From contig CAXIWQ010000486.1 of assembly GCA_964036275.1 (NCBI GenBank), positions 558,001 to 622,000 of the forward strand: a stretch of 64,000 nucleotides of DNA. The letters run 5' to 3'. How positions within the stretch are numbered: position 1 is the stretch's first letter; the number at the start of each line of letters is the position of its first letter. Of the stretch, positions 1-12,177 are shown in pieces. This DNA comes from Litoditis marina. Lineage: Eukaryota > Nematoda > Chromadorea > Rhabditida > Rhabditidae. The notes under the pieces are model-generated. The model was not told the DNA's origin, did no database searches, and worked only from the letters and a program-made list of their open reading frames with translations. Made by a program: the position numbers and the translations under genes.

Positions 1-3000
1 TATATATTCTGTGGCGCACAGCCACAAAATACGAATTAACGCGGTTATCGACTTTTTGGCTTGCAGTTACAGAGAAAAGTTCATACGGCTATCAAATCTG
101 TTGCTCCCAGATACAAACACCTAATACGACAATCTATTCTGTGGCGCACAGCCACAAAATACGAATTAACGCGGTTATCGACTTTTTGGCTTGCAGTTAC
201 AGAGAAAAGTTTATACGGCTATCAAGTCTGTTGCTCCCAGCTACAAAAACCTAATACGACTTCATATTCTGTGGCGCACAGCCACAAAAGACAAATTAAC
301 GCGGTTATTGACTCTTTGCCGTAAAGCTACAAAAAAAGTTTATACGGCTATCAAGTATGTTGCTCCCAGCTACAAAGACCTAACACGACTATATATTCTG
401 TGGCGCACAGCCACAAAAGACGACTTAACGCGGTTATTGACTCTTTGCCTTGCAGCTACAGAAAAAAGTTCATACGGCTATCAAGTCTGTTGCTCCCAGA
501 TACAAAAACCTAAGACGACTGTATATTCTGTGGCGCACAGCCACAAAAGACGACTTAACGCGGTTATTGACTCTTTGCCTTGCAGCTACAGAAAAAGTTC
601 ATACGGCTATCAAGTCTGTTGCTCCCAGCTACAAAAACCTAATACGACAATCTATTTTGTGGCGCACATCCACCAAATACAAATTAACGCGGTTATTGAC
701 TCTTTGCCTTGCACCTACAGAAGAAAAAAACCATACGGCTATCAAGTCTGTTGCTCCCAACTACAAAAACCTAATACGACTTTATATTCTGTGGCGCACA
801 ACCACAAAAGACAAATTAACGCGGGTATTGACTCTTTGCCTTGCAGCTACAGAAAAAAGTTTATACGGCTATCAAGTCTGTTGCTCCCAGCTACAAAAAC
901 CTAATACGATTATCTATTCTGTGGCGCACAGCCACGAAATACGAATCAACGCGGTTATCGACTCTTCGGCTTGCAGTTACAGAAAAAAAAAACTCATACG
1001 GCAATCAAGTCTGTTGCTCCCAACTACAAAAACCTAATACAACTATCTTTTCTGTGGCACACAGCCACAAAATACGAATTAACGCGGTTATTGACTCTTT
1101 GCCTTGCAGCTACAGAAAAAAGTTTATACGGCTATCAAGTATGTTGCTCCCAGCTAGAAAAACCTAATACGACTTTATATTCTGTGGCGCACAGCCACAA
1201 AAGACAAATTAACGCGGTTATTGACTCTTTGCCGTGCAGCTACAGGAAAAAGGTTATACGGCTATCAAGTATGTTGCTCCCAGCTACAAAAACCTAATAC
1301 GACTATCTATTCTGTGGCGCACAGCCACAAAATACGAATTGACGCGGTTATCGACTCTTTGCCTTGCAGCTACAGAGAATATTTCATACGGCTATCAAAT
1401 CTGTTGCTCCCAGCTACAAAAACCTAATACGACAATCTATTCTGTGGCGCACAGCCACAAAAACAAATTATCGCGGTTATCGACTTGTTGGCTTGCAGCT
1501 ACAGAGAAAAGTTCATACGGCTATCAAGTCTGTTGCTCCAGCTACAAAAACCTAATACGACAATCTATTCTGTGGCGCACAGCCACAAAAACAAATTATC
1601 GCGGTTATCGGCTTGTTGGCTTGCAGCTACAGAGAAAAGTTCATACGGCTATCAAGTCTGTTGCTTCCAGCTACAAAAACCTAATACGACTATAATTCTG
1701 TGGCGCACAGCCACAAAAGACGAATTAACGCGGTTATTGACTCTTTGCCTCGCAGTTACAGAGAACATTTCATACAGCTATCAAATCTGTTGCTCCCAGC
1801 TACAAAAACCTAATACGACAATCTATTCTGTGGCGCACAGCCACAAAGACGAATTAACGCGGTTATTGACATTTTGACTTGCAGCTACAAAAAAAAATCA
1901 TACGGCTATCAAGTCTGTTGCTCCCAGCTACAAAAACCTAATACGACTATATATTCTGTGGCGCACAGCCACAAAAGACGAATTAACGCGGTTATTGACT
2001 CTTTGCCTCGCAGTTACAGAGAATATTTCATACGGCTATCAAATCTGTTGCTCCCAGATACAAACACCTAATACGACAATCTATTCTGTGGCGCACAGCC
2101 ACAAAATACGAATTAACGCGGTTATCGACTTTTTGGCTTGCAGTTACAGAGAAAAGTTCATACGGCTATCAAATCTGTTGCTCCCAGATACAAACACCTA
2201 ATACGACAATCTATTCTGTGGCGCACAGCCACAAAATACGAATTAACGCGGTTATCGACTTTTTGGCTTGCAGTTACAGAGAAAAGTTTATACGGCTATC
2301 AAGTCTGTTGCTCCCAGCTACAAAAACCTAATACGACTTCATATTCTGTGGCGCACAGCCACAAAAGACAAATTAACGCGGTTATTGACTCTTTGCCGTA
2401 AAGCTACAAAAAAAAGTTTATACGGCTATCAAGTATGTTGCTCCCAGCTACAAAGACCTAACACGACTATATATTCTGTGGCGCACAGCCACAAAAGACG
2501 ACTTAACGCGGTTATTGACTCTTTGCCTCGCAGTTACAGAGAATATTTCATACGGCTATCAAATCTGTTGCTCCCAGATACAAACACCTAATACGACAAT
2601 CTATTCTGTGGCGCACAGCCACAAAATACGAATTAACGCGGTTATCGACTTTTTGGCTTGCAGTTACAGAGAAAGTTCATACGGCTATCAAATCTGTTGC
2701 TCCCAGATACAAACACCTAATACGACAATCTATTCTGTGGCGCACAGCCACAAAATACGAATTAACGCGGTTATCGACTTTTTGGCTTGCAGTTACAGAG
2801 AAAAGTTTATACGGCTATCAAGTCTGTTGCTCCCAGCTACAAAAACCTAATACGACTTCATATTCTGTGGCGCACAGCCACAAAAGACAAATTAACGCGG
2901 TTATTGACTCTTTGCCGTAAAGCTACAAAAAAAAGTTTATACGGCTATCAAGTATGTTGCTCCCAGCTACAAAGACCTAACACGACTATATATTCTGTGG

Positions 3001-6000
3001 CGCACAGCCACAAAAGACGACTTAACGCGGTTATTGACTCTTTGCCTTGCAGCTACAGAAAAAAGTTCATACGGCTATCAAGTCTGTTGCTCCCAGATAC
3101 AAAAACCTAAGACGACTGTATATTCTGTGGCGCACAGCCACAAAAGACGACTTAACGCGGTTATTGACTCTTTGCCTTGCAGCTACAGAAAAAAGTTCAT
3201 ACGGCTATCAAGTCTGTTGCTCCCAGCTACAAAAACCTAATACGACAATCTATTTTGTGGCGCACATCCACCAAATACAAATTAACGCGGTTATTGACTC
3301 TTTGCCTTGCACCTACAGAAGAAAAAATCATACGGCTATCAAGTCTGTTGCTCCCAACTACAAAAACCTAATACGACTTTATATTCTGTGGCGCACAACC
3401 ACAAAAGACAAATTAACGCGGTTATTGACTCTTTGCCTTGCAGCTACAGAAAAAAGTTTATACGGCTATCAAGTCTGTTGCTCCCAGCTACAAAAACCTA
3501 ATACGATTATCTATTTTGTGGCGCACAGCCACGAAATACGAATTAACGCGGTTATCGACTCTTCGGCTTGCAGTTACAGAAAAAAAAACTCATACGGCAA
3601 TCAAGTCTGTTGCTCCCAACTACAAAAACCTAATACAACTATCTTTTCTGTGGCACACAGCCACAAAATACGAATTAACGCGGTTATTGACTCTTTGCGT
3701 TGCAGCTACAGAAAAAAGTTTATACGGCTATCAAGTATGTTGCTCCCAGCTAGAAAAACCTAATACGACTTTATATTCTGTGGCGCACAGCCACAAAAGA
3801 CAAATTAACGCGGTTATTGACTCTTTGCCGTGCAGCTACAGAAAAAGGTTATACGGCTATCAAGTCTGTTGCTCCCAACTACAAAAACCTAATACGACTA
3901 TCTATTCTGTGGCGCACAGCCACAAAATACGAATTGACGCGGTTATCGACTCTTTGCCTTGCAGCTACAGAGAATATTTCATACGGCTATCAAATCTGTT
4001 GCTCCCAGCTACAAAAACCTAATACGACAATCTATTCTGTGGCGCACAGCCACAAAAACAAATTATCGCGGTTATCGGCTTGTTGGCTTGCAGCTACAGA
4101 GAAAAGTTCATACGGCTATCAAGTCTGTTGCTTCCAGCTACAAAAACCTAATACGACTATATATTCTGTGGCGCACAGCCACAAAAGACGAATTAACGCG
4201 GTTATTGACTCTTTGCCTCGCAGTTACAGAGAACATTTCATACAGCTATCAAATCTGTTGCTCCCAGCTACAAAACCTAATACGACAATCTATTCTGTGG
4301 CGCACAGCCACAAAGACGAATTAACGCGGTTATTGACATTTTGACTTGCAGCTACAAAAAAAAATCATACGGCTATCAAGTCTGTTGCTCCCAGCTACAA
4401 AAACCTAATACGACTATCTATTCTGTGGCGCACAGCCACAAAATACGAATTGACGCGGTTATCGACTCTTTGCCTTGCAGCTACAGAGAATATTTCATAC
4501 GGCTATCAAATCTGTTGCTCCCAGATACAAACACCTAATACGACAATCTATTCTGTGGCGCACAGCCACAAAATACGAATTAACGCGGTTATCGACTTTT
4601 TGGCTTGCAGTTACAGAGAAAAGTTCATACGGCTATCAAATCTGTTGCTCCCAGATACAAACACCTAATACGACAATCTATTCTGTGGCGCACAGCCACA
4701 AAATACGAATTAACGCGGTTATCGACTTTTTGGCTTGCAGTTACAGAGAAAAGTTTATACGGCTATCAAGTCTGTTGCTCCCAGCTACAAAAACCTAATA
4801 CGACTTCATATTCTGTGGCGCACAGCCACAAAAGACAAATTAACGCGGTTATTGACTCTTTGCCGTAAAGCTACAAAAAAAAGTTTATACGGCTATCAAG
4901 TATGTTGCTCCCAGCTACAAAGGCCTAACACGACTATATATTCTGTGGCGCACAGCCACAAAAGACGACTTAACGCGGTTATTGACTCTTTGCCTTGCAG
5001 CTACAGAAAAAAGTTCATACGGCTATCAAGTCTGTTGCTCCCAGCTACAAAAACCTAATACGACAATCTATTTTGTGGCGCACATCCACCAAATACAAAT
5101 TAACGCGGTTATTGACTCTTTGCCTTGCACCTACAGAAGAAAAAAATCATACGGCTATCAAGTCTGTTGCTCCCAACTACAAAAACCTAATACGACTTTA
5201 TATTCTGTGGCGCACAACCACAAAAGACAAATTAACGCGGTTATTGACTCTTTGCCTTGCAGCTACAGAAAAAAGTTTATACGGCTATCAAGTCTGTTGC
5301 TCCCAGCTACAAAAACCTAATACGATTATCTATTCTGTGGCGCACAGCCACGAAATACGAATTAACGCGGTTATCGACTCTTCGGCTTGCAGTTACAGAA
5401 AAAAAAACTCATACGGCAATCAAGTCTGTTGCTCCCAACTACAAAAACCTAATACAACTATCTTTTCTGTGGCACACAGCCACAAAATACGAATTAACGC
5501 GGTTATTGACTCTTTGCCTTGCAGCTACAGAAAAAAGTTTATACGGCTATCAAGTATGTTGCTCCCAGCTAGAAAAACCTAATACGACTTTATGCTCTGT
5601 GGCGCACAGCCACAAAAGACAAATTAACGCTGTTATTGACTCTTTGCCTTGCAGCTACAAAAAAAAAGTTCATACGGCTATCAAGTATGTTGCTCCCAGC
5701 TCGAAAAACCCAATACAACTATCTTTTCTGTGGCACACAGCCACAAATTACGAATTAACGCGGTTATCGACTCTTTGCCTTGCAGCTACAGAAAAACGTT
5801 TATACGGCTATCAAGTCTGTTGCTCCTGGCTACAAAAACCTAATACGACAATCTATTCTGTGGCGCACAGCCACAAAAACAAATTATCGCGGTTATCGAC
5901 TTGTTGGCTTGCAGCTACAGAGAAAAGTTCATACGGCTATCAAGTCTGTTGCTTCCAGCTACAAAAACCTAATACGACTATATATTCTGTGGCGCACAGC

Positions 6001-9000
6001 CACAAAAGACGAATTAACGCGGTTATTGACTCTTTGCCTCGCAGTTACAGAGAACATTTCATACGGCTATCAAATCTGTTGCTCCCAGCTACAAAAACCT
6101 AATACGACAATCTATTCTGTGGCGCACAGCCACAAAGACGAATTAACGCGGTTATTGACATTTTGACTTGCAGCTACAAAAAAAAATCATACGGCTATCA
6201 AGTCTGTTGCTCCCAGCTACAAAAACCTAATACGACTATATATTCTGTGGCGCACAGCCACAAAAGACGAATTAACGCGGTTATTGACTCTTTGCCTCGC
6301 AGTTACAGAGAATATTTCATACGGCTATCAAATCTGTTGCTCCCAGATACAAACACCTAATACGACAATCTATTCTGTGGCGCACAGCCACAAAATACGA
6401 ATTAACGCGGTTATCGACTTTTTGGCTTGCAGTTACAGAGAAAAGTTCATACGGCTATCAAATCTGTTGCTCCCAGATACAAACACCTAATACGACAATC
6501 TATTCTGTGGCGCACAGCCACAAAATACGAATTAACGCGGTTATCGACTTTTTGGCTTGCAGTTACAGAGAAAAGTTTATACGGCTATCAAGTCTGTTGC
6601 TCCAGCTACAAAAACCTAATACGACTTCATATTCTGTGGCGCACAGCCACAAAAGACAAATTAACGCGGTTATTGACTCTTTGCCGTAAAGCTACAAAAA
6701 AAAGTTTATACGGCTATCAAGTATGTTGCTCCCAGCTACAAAGACCTAACACGACTATATATTCTGTGGCGCACAGCCACAAAAGACGACTTAACGCGGT
6801 TATTGACTCTTTGCCTTGCAGCTACAGAAAAAAGTTCATACGGCTATCAAGTCTGTTGCTCCCAGATACAAAAACCTAAGACGACTGTATATTCTGTGGC
6901 GCACAGCCACAAAAGACGACTTAACGCGGTTATTGACTCTTTGCCTTGCAGCTACAGAAAAAAGTTCATACGGCTATCAAGTCTGTTGCTCCCAGCTACA
7001 AAAACCTAATACGACAATCTATTTTGTGGCGCACATCCACCAAATACAAATTAACGCGGTTATTGACTCTTTGCCTTGCACCTACAGAAGAAAAAAATCA
7101 TACGGCTATCAAGTCTGTTGCTCCCAACTACAAAAACCTAATACGACTTTATATTCTGTGGCGCACAACCACAAAAGACAAATTAACGCGGTTATTGACT
7201 CTTTGCCTTGCAGCTACAGAAAAAAGTTTATACGGCTATCAAGTCTGTTGCTCCCAGCTACAAAAACCTAATACAATTATCTATTCTGTGGCGCACAGCC
7301 ACGAAATACGAATTAACGCGGTTATCGACTCTTCGGCTTGCAGTTACAGAAAAAAAAACTCATACGGCAATCAAGTCTGTTGCTCCCAACTACAAAAACC
7401 TAATACAACTATCTTTTCTGTGGCACACAGCCACAAAATACGAATTAACGCGGTTATTGACTCTTTGCCTTGCAGCTACAGAAAAAAGTTTATACGGCTA
7501 TCAAGTATGTTGCTCCCAGCTAGAAAAACCTAATACGACTTTATGTTCTGTGGCGCACAGCCACAAAAGACAAATTAACGCGGTTATTGACTCTTTGCCT
7601 TGCAGCTACAAAAAAAAAGTTCATACGGCTATCAAGTATGTTGCTCCCAGCTCGAAAAACCCAATACAACTATCTTTTATGTGGCACACAGCCACAAATT
7701 ACGAATTAACGCGGTTATCGACTCTTTGCCTTGCAGCTACAGAAAAACGTTTATACGGCTATCAAGTCTGTTGCTCCTGGCTACAAAAGCCTAATACGAC
7801 TTTATGTTCTGTGGCGCACAGCCACAAAAGACAAATTAACGCGGTTATTGACTCTTTGCCTTGCAGCTACAAAAAAAAGTTCATACGGCTATCAAGTACG
7901 TTGCTCCCAGCTAGAAAAACCCAATACAACTATCTTTTCTGTGGCACACAGCCACAAAAGACGAATTAACGCGGTTATTGACTCTTTGCTTTGCAGCTAC
8001 AGAAAAACGTTTATACGGCTATCAAGTCTGTTGCTCCCAGCTACAAAAACCTAATACGACTTACTATTCTGTGGCGCACAGCCACAAAAGACAAATTAAC
8101 GCGGTTATTGACTCTTTACCGTGCAGCTACAGAAAAAAGTTTATACGGCTATCGAGTATGTTGCTCCCAGCTACAAAAACCTAATACGACAATCTATTCT
8201 GTGGCGCACAGCCACAAAATACGAATTAACGCGGTTATCGACTCTTTTCCTTGCAACTACAGAGAACAGTTCATACGGCTATCAAGTCTGTTGCTCCCAG
8301 ATACAAAAACCTAATACGACTATCTATTATGTGGCGCACAGCCACAAAATACGAATTAACGCGGTTATCGTCTCTTTGGCTTGCAGTTACAGAGAAAAGT
8401 TCATACGGCTATCAAATCTGTTGCTCCCAGCTACAAAAACCTAATACGACAATCTATTCTGTGGCGCACAGCCATAAAATACAAAATAACGCGGTTATTG
8501 ACTCTTTGGCTTGCAGTTACAGAGAAAAGTTTATACGGCTATCAAGTCTGTTGCTCCCAACTACAAAAACCTAATACGACTTTATATTCTGTGGCGCACA
8601 ACCACAAAAGACAAATTAACGCGGTTATTGACTCTTTGCCTTGCAGCTACAGAAAAAAGTTTATACGGCTATCAAGTCTGTTGCTCCCAGCTACAAAAAC
8701 CTAATACGATTATCTATTCTGTGGCGCACAGCCACGAAATACGAATTAACGCGGTTATCGACTCTTCGGCTTGCAGTTACAGAAAAAAACTCATACGGCA
8801 ATCAAGTCTGTTGCTCCCAACTACAAAAACCTAATACAACTATCTTTTCTGTGGCACACAGCCACAAAATACGAATTAACGCGGTTATTGACTCTTTGCC
8901 TTGCAGCTACAGAAAAAAGTTTATACGGCTATCAAGTATGTTGCTCCCAGCTAGAAAAACCTAATACGACTTTATGTTCTGTGGCGCACAGCCACAAAAG

Positions 9001-9628
9001 ACAAATTAACGCGGTTATTGACTCTTTGCCTTGCAGCTACAAAAAAAAGTTCATACGGCTATCAAGTATGTTGCTCCCAGCTCGAAAACCCAATACAACT
9101 ATCTTTTCTGTGGCACACAGCCACAAATTACGAATTAACGCGGTTATCGACTCTTTGCCTTGCAGCTACAGAAAACAGTTTATACGGCTATCAAGTCTGT
9201 TGCTCCTGGCTACAAAAACCTAATACGACTTTATGTTCTGTGGCGCACAGCCACAAAAGACAAATTAACGCGGTTATTGACTCTTTGCCTTGCAGCTACA
9301 AAAAAAAGTTCATACGGCTATCAAGTACGTTGCTCCCAGCTAGAAAAACCCAATACAACTATCTTTTCTGTGGCACACAGCCACAAAAGACGAATTAACG
9401 CGGTTATTGACTCTTTGCCTTGCAGCTACAGAAAAAACGTTTATACGGCTATCAAGTCTGTTGCTCCCAGCTACAAAAACCTAATACGACTTACTATTCT
9501 GTGGCGCACAGCCACAAAAGACAAATTAACGCGGTTATTGACTCTTTACCGTGCAGCTACAGAAAAAAGTTTATACGGCTATCGAGTATGTTGCTCCCAG
9601 CTACAAAAACCTAATACGACAATCTATT
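1..9628 (+). repeat. 130-bp satellite array, left block
   Basis: About 74 head-to-tail monomers of roughly 130 bp run to the edge of the mobile element. Every monomer carries the core TGTGGCGCACAGCCACA or a close variant (first at 10-26), a GCGGTTAT box and an ATACGGCTATCAA box. Monomer variants recur in ordered groups: the sequence around 61-324 returns at 2138, 4605 and 6427, and the one at 841 returns at 3438, 5257, 7208 and 8641. This shows block-wise amplification of 11 to 20 monomers at a time. Because 130 is 1 modulo 3, each reading frame shifts every monomer and stops recur. The open frames are low-complexity translations of the repeat and have no ATG start or gene signals. The array enters the window already in progress, so its left end lies outside. 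Confidence 0.97.
9623..9628. other. Target-site duplication, left copy (TCTATT)
   Basis: The last six bases of the left satellite block, TCTATT, are repeated directly after the element. The uninterrupted satellite has a single TCTATT followed by CTGTGGCGC at this monomer position, for example at 8193-8198, 23666-23671 and 45216-45221. Confidence 0.9.
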
Positions 9629-9710
9629 AGTAGTAGACCAGCCCGTGAATGAACCAAAAGGGGCGGAGCCTAGCGCGGCTGCACCCGGCGCGCAGCCAGC
9701 CGGCAACATA
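9629..9710 (+). repeat. GC-rich terminus of the element, left
   Basis: The outermost ~80 bp start AGTAGTAGACCAGCCC and include a markedly GC-rich stretch (9656-9704) rich in GGCGCGC and GCCGGC motifs, unlike the AT-rich interior. In protein-primed linear elements the terminus acts as replication origin and integrase site. That role is inferred from the family, not shown by the sequence. Confidence 0.7.
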
Positions 9711-9747
9711 CAGTAACCTAGGTACAGTAACCTAGGTACAGTAATCC
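9711..9747 (+). repeat. 14-bp subterminal tandem repeat, left
   Basis: CAGTAACCTAGGTA is repeated perfectly at 9711-9724 and 9725-9738, then starts a third time as CAGTAATCC. Each unit contains the palindrome ACCTAGGT. The position just inside the terminus suggests a protein-binding iteration such as an origin or integrase accessory site; this is inference. Confidence 0.7.
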
Positions 9748-10228
9748 TTATACAGTATAACGGTAATTCTTAAGGAAAAAGTTTTTTCTCAGGTTTTCTC
9801 ACACGTTTCTACACGTGTCCACACGCTCTCTCACGTTTTTTCTTGGCTCTTTTCCAAGGAATTTTCTGGAATCTGAGTATTTCGCAATACCTGATACATA
9901 TTTCGCAATAGCTTGATAAAAATCGATAATGAAATGATGGGCACGGTACGTTTGTAAGCGTTATCGCGTAGTGTAGGAAATTATCTGGCACGCTTGACTC
10001 AAGAACCTTAGTTTGAGAATACACGTTATTGATTTGTATTGACTTGTATCCGGTGGCTGCGCAACTATAGTTTGTTTATATTAGTGCAACAGGTGCCAGG
10101 CACCAGGCTGCTCAGAATAGAAAACGAGGGGTTTAAAGCCTCATGGGGGTTATAACTTCCAAGTACAGTTTATTCGTTTCACACGTGACATGTGTTTTAA
10201 CAGGAAAGATAGCATCCATCAATCTACC

Positions 10229-10335
10229 TCAAACTTGGGTAATTAAACCGGATGGGGTTATCAAACATACGTACTTAGATAACGTTTTCACGTGTTACAC
10301 GTGGTGTGCCATGTAAATGTACGTGTTCTGTACCG
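10229..10335 (+). promoter_or_regulatory. E-box module, copy 1 (left arm)
   Basis: A ~105-bp module starting CTTGGGTAATTAAACCG. It contains a 15-bp palindrome CACGTGTTACACGTG (10289-10303), that is two CACGTG E-boxes, followed by GTGTG and an AAATGTACG box. It recurs in diverged form about 446 bp to the right. A TATA-like sequence follows at 10344. The binding factor is unknown. Confidence 0.45.
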
Positions 10336-10676
10336 CCTTCCGTATAAAATGAAACATGCGCGAGCTACAGATATCAAAAAAAATAAGCTGCATTCTACTC
10401 TACATGAAACATGAAAAACACCCGAGATTCCCGATTTGTGATGCAATTTTCAAAGGACTGTGTATTGCAAATTCCGGGCGCGGCGAGACCCATAACGCAA
10501 TTGAAATTAACTATGCCGACAAGCTGCAATACGCAGTATATACGTTATATTGTTAATATAATATTACCTAAACTTATACGGATTCACACATAGCATGTTT
10601 TACAACAAGAAAGCATTTTCTGTGTTTTCCTAAAAAAATTTCAAAACTTTGTCGATTTAGAACCAGAATGCACCTT

Positions 10677-10795
10677 CAACTTGGGTAACTAAACCGACTG
10701 GTTGGAAAAATCGTCGACATACGTATTTAGTTCGGGTTTTCACATGTTACACGTAGTGTGTCGAGCAAATGTACGCCTGTAACCGGTAACAACAA
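10677..10795 (+). promoter_or_regulatory. E-box module, copy 2 (left arm)
   Basis: A diverged direct repeat of the 10229 module, in the same order: CTTGGGTAACTAAACCG, ACATACGTA, CACATGTTACACGTA, GTGTG and CAAATGTACG. One half of the palindrome is degraded. Conservation of order and spacing between the two copies suggests constraint or a shared origin by tandem duplication. Confidence 0.45.
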
Positions 10796-11157
10796 GAGTT
10801 GTAAATAGTGACCGTGATTTCCTGCCATTTTCGCACTTTATTTCAACATTTTTATACTTTAATGGCAAAACTATCTTAATTTTGTCACATTTGTGTACTT
10901 TAATGAAGTATCATCTTGGAATTCCCAGCACTGGTGTAATTATTGCCTATATCTTTTGAAAGGTTATGCAAATATTATTGAACAACACAACACAACACAT
11001 CCAATTTTAACTACAAACTCTAAAGCATTTAATGGAGTCACCAAACGTGATTCCGTAATGCGTTTAACAACGTGCAGTATTTTCTTGGAATTCGTAGTAT
11101 TGGTAATAAAGACACGCGGTGTGTTGCGCACAAAACAAAAGTTTTTAGGTTGATAAT

Positions 11158-11163
11158 TTTATT
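11158..11163 (-). terminator. Poly(A) signal overlapping the stop codon
   Basis: AATAAA on the minus strand shares two bases with the TAA stop of the 237-aa gene. This is a very compact, virus-like gene end. No intron signals are needed to read the gene. Confidence 0.7.
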
Positions 11164-11875
11164 ACAAAGTCCACAATTTTATATACAATCTTCTCCTTCC
11201 GGTTCCTTGCTGGCGGGTTCGCCTGGACATGGGAGCGGGCGCCGGAACTCCATAAACTCTATCGGCGGAAGCGTTTGTTTCAGCCATTTTTCTCCTGGCG
11301 CTTCTTGAGACTACCGGAGTCCACTGGTCGGCACTTTTATCCGAAGCTGTATCGTAATTTTCGTTCTCATCGTTCTCAGACTCGGCCAACATTTCCAATT
11401 TAATAGGTTTTTCTTCCTTTTCCGCTATTGGCTGAATGTCGTAATTCACTTTGCTTCGCACGTGATTGTAAAACTCCTCATAACCATACGGCATGAAATC
11501 AGTTTTGTACATTGCATAATCCAAGTTGGTATTTATGTTGGATCTTTCTATGACTCGGCCATCCAGCACAATTTCTTGCCTATCGTTCGTGCGAATCCCT
11601 TCAAATATCTTCCAGAAGTTCTTATCTTTAGTAGGTAATTTGTATGCTGGTACGACATCGTTCGAAGGCGGCTGTTCGATTTGGACAGTTGATGGAACAT
11701 CAATAGATTCTAGAAAACCTCGCAACCGAGCCATCGCATCTTCATAAAGTGCAACTTTTTCGTAGTCGGCGAGAGTTGTGCTATGTAGTATATCGGACAT
11801 TCTCTGTTTCAGAAATGCTATATGTTTCTCATCCTCATTCAGAGGGGCAAGCATATATTTTCCGGTTGTTTTCAT
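11162..11875 (-). CDS. 237-aa protein of the Polinton-like element, function unknown
   Basis: An intact frame with a true ATG start (11873-11875). A TATA box lies about 140 bp upstream, and the TAA stop overlaps an AATAAA signal. Residues 13-57 are charged and predicted helical (EKHIAFL, LADYEKVALYEDAMARL). Residues 78-143 form the best-looking core, with aromatic and glycine positions around VLDGRV, SNIN and PYGYEEF. Residues 152-183 are strongly acidic, and the tail from about 190 is basic (SRSARRK, SRRTRQQ, TGRRR). There is no signal peptide, membrane segment or catalytic motif that I recognise. The layout resembles uncharacterised proteins I recall from Polinton-like elements in animals (helical 'LY..A..R' segment, then a GSNI-like motif), but this is memory without a search. 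The acidic-then-basic tail would fit a nucleic-acid or virion-core protein; that is inference. It lies downstream of the 139-aa gene on the same strand, with its own promoter. Confidence 0.75.
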   Translation of the reverse strand: MKTTGKYMLAPLNEDEKHIAFLKQRMSDILHSTTLADYEKVALYEDAMARLRGFLESIDVPSTVQIEQPPSNDVVPAYKLPTKDKNFWKIFEGIRTNDRQEIVLDGRVIERSNINTNLDYAMYKTDFMPYGYEEFYNHVRSKVNYDIQPIAEKEEKPIKLEMLAESENDENENYDTASDKSADQWTPVVSRSARRKMAETNASADRVYGVPAPAPMSRRTRQQGTGRRRLYIKLWTL

Positions 11876-12014
11876 CTTCTCAAGTCACAAAAAGTAGAAG
11901 CTGTATTCGGAAATGCCGTAATATTCTGCGCTGGGAGATTAAATTGAGGGCTGGCTTCTGTAAGTGGTCTTAACGCAATCACTAGGTTATTTGGCGGTTT
12001 GGTGCTCATTGTCC

Positions 12015-12023
12015 CCTTTTATA
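12015..12023 (-). promoter_or_regulatory. TATA box of the 237-aa gene
   Basis: TATAAAAGG on the minus strand, about 140 bp upstream of the ATG. This predicts a transcription start near 11990 and a 5' leader of roughly 115 bases. It lies between the poly(A) signal of the upstream 139-aa gene and this gene's start, so the two genes are separate transcription units. Confidence 0.65.
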
Positions 12024-12159
12024 CTCTCCATATGTCACACTTTCGTCCAACTTTGAAAAACAAATGTGTTGTGGTGTAGTGTAGTGGTGGTTGCTATCCG
12101 CAAGTTGCGGCGGGTATAATTTTTTATTGTTAAAGAAGCCACTACAACTAATTAAATTG

Positions 12160-12165
12160 TTTATT
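12160..12165 (-). terminator. Poly(A) signal of the 139-aa gene
   Basis: AATAAA on the minus strand, 12 bases past the TGA stop. The mirror copy is at 18670-18675. Confidence 0.65.
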
Positions 12166-12177
12166 CTATGAAAACAC

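Larger units (their letters stand above)
9748..11157. other. Subterminal region without a supported gene, left arm
   Basis: These 1.4 kb hold no convincing gene. Short open frames on both strands (minus 9809-10024, plus 10356-10593, plus 10893-11153) lack an ATG at the right place or have no recognisable features. Visible signals are clustered CACG/CACGTG motifs (ACACGTGT at 9811-9818; CACACGTG near 10180), the palindrome GGTGCCAGGCACC at 10092-10104, a TATA-like TATAAAAT at 10344, and the hairpin TATATT/AATATA at 10546-10560. There are also two diverged copies of an E-box module, listed separately. It reads as regulatory or structural DNA. Confidence 0.5.

Noticed and set aside
5257..6102. 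Open frames of up to 281 codons in the satellite, with repeated SYGYQ, CCSQLQK and AHSHK phrases
   Set aside because: They are translations of the 130-bp repeat, appear in all three frames, start at TTG or similar codons, and become long only where indels happen to avoid the recurrent stop. No gene signals accompany them.
10356..10593. Two overlapping plus-strand frames of 60-66 codons behind a TATA-like TATAAAAT
   Set aside because: The TATA box is only 12 bp from the first ATG, the frames overlap each other, and neither shows protein-like features. It remains possible that one is a small real gene.
10893..11153. 86-codon plus-strand frame downstream of the 237-aa gene
   Set aside because: It begins at GTG, has an ATG only late, and ends just before the poly(A) signal of the opposite gene; it is more likely 3' flanking DNA.
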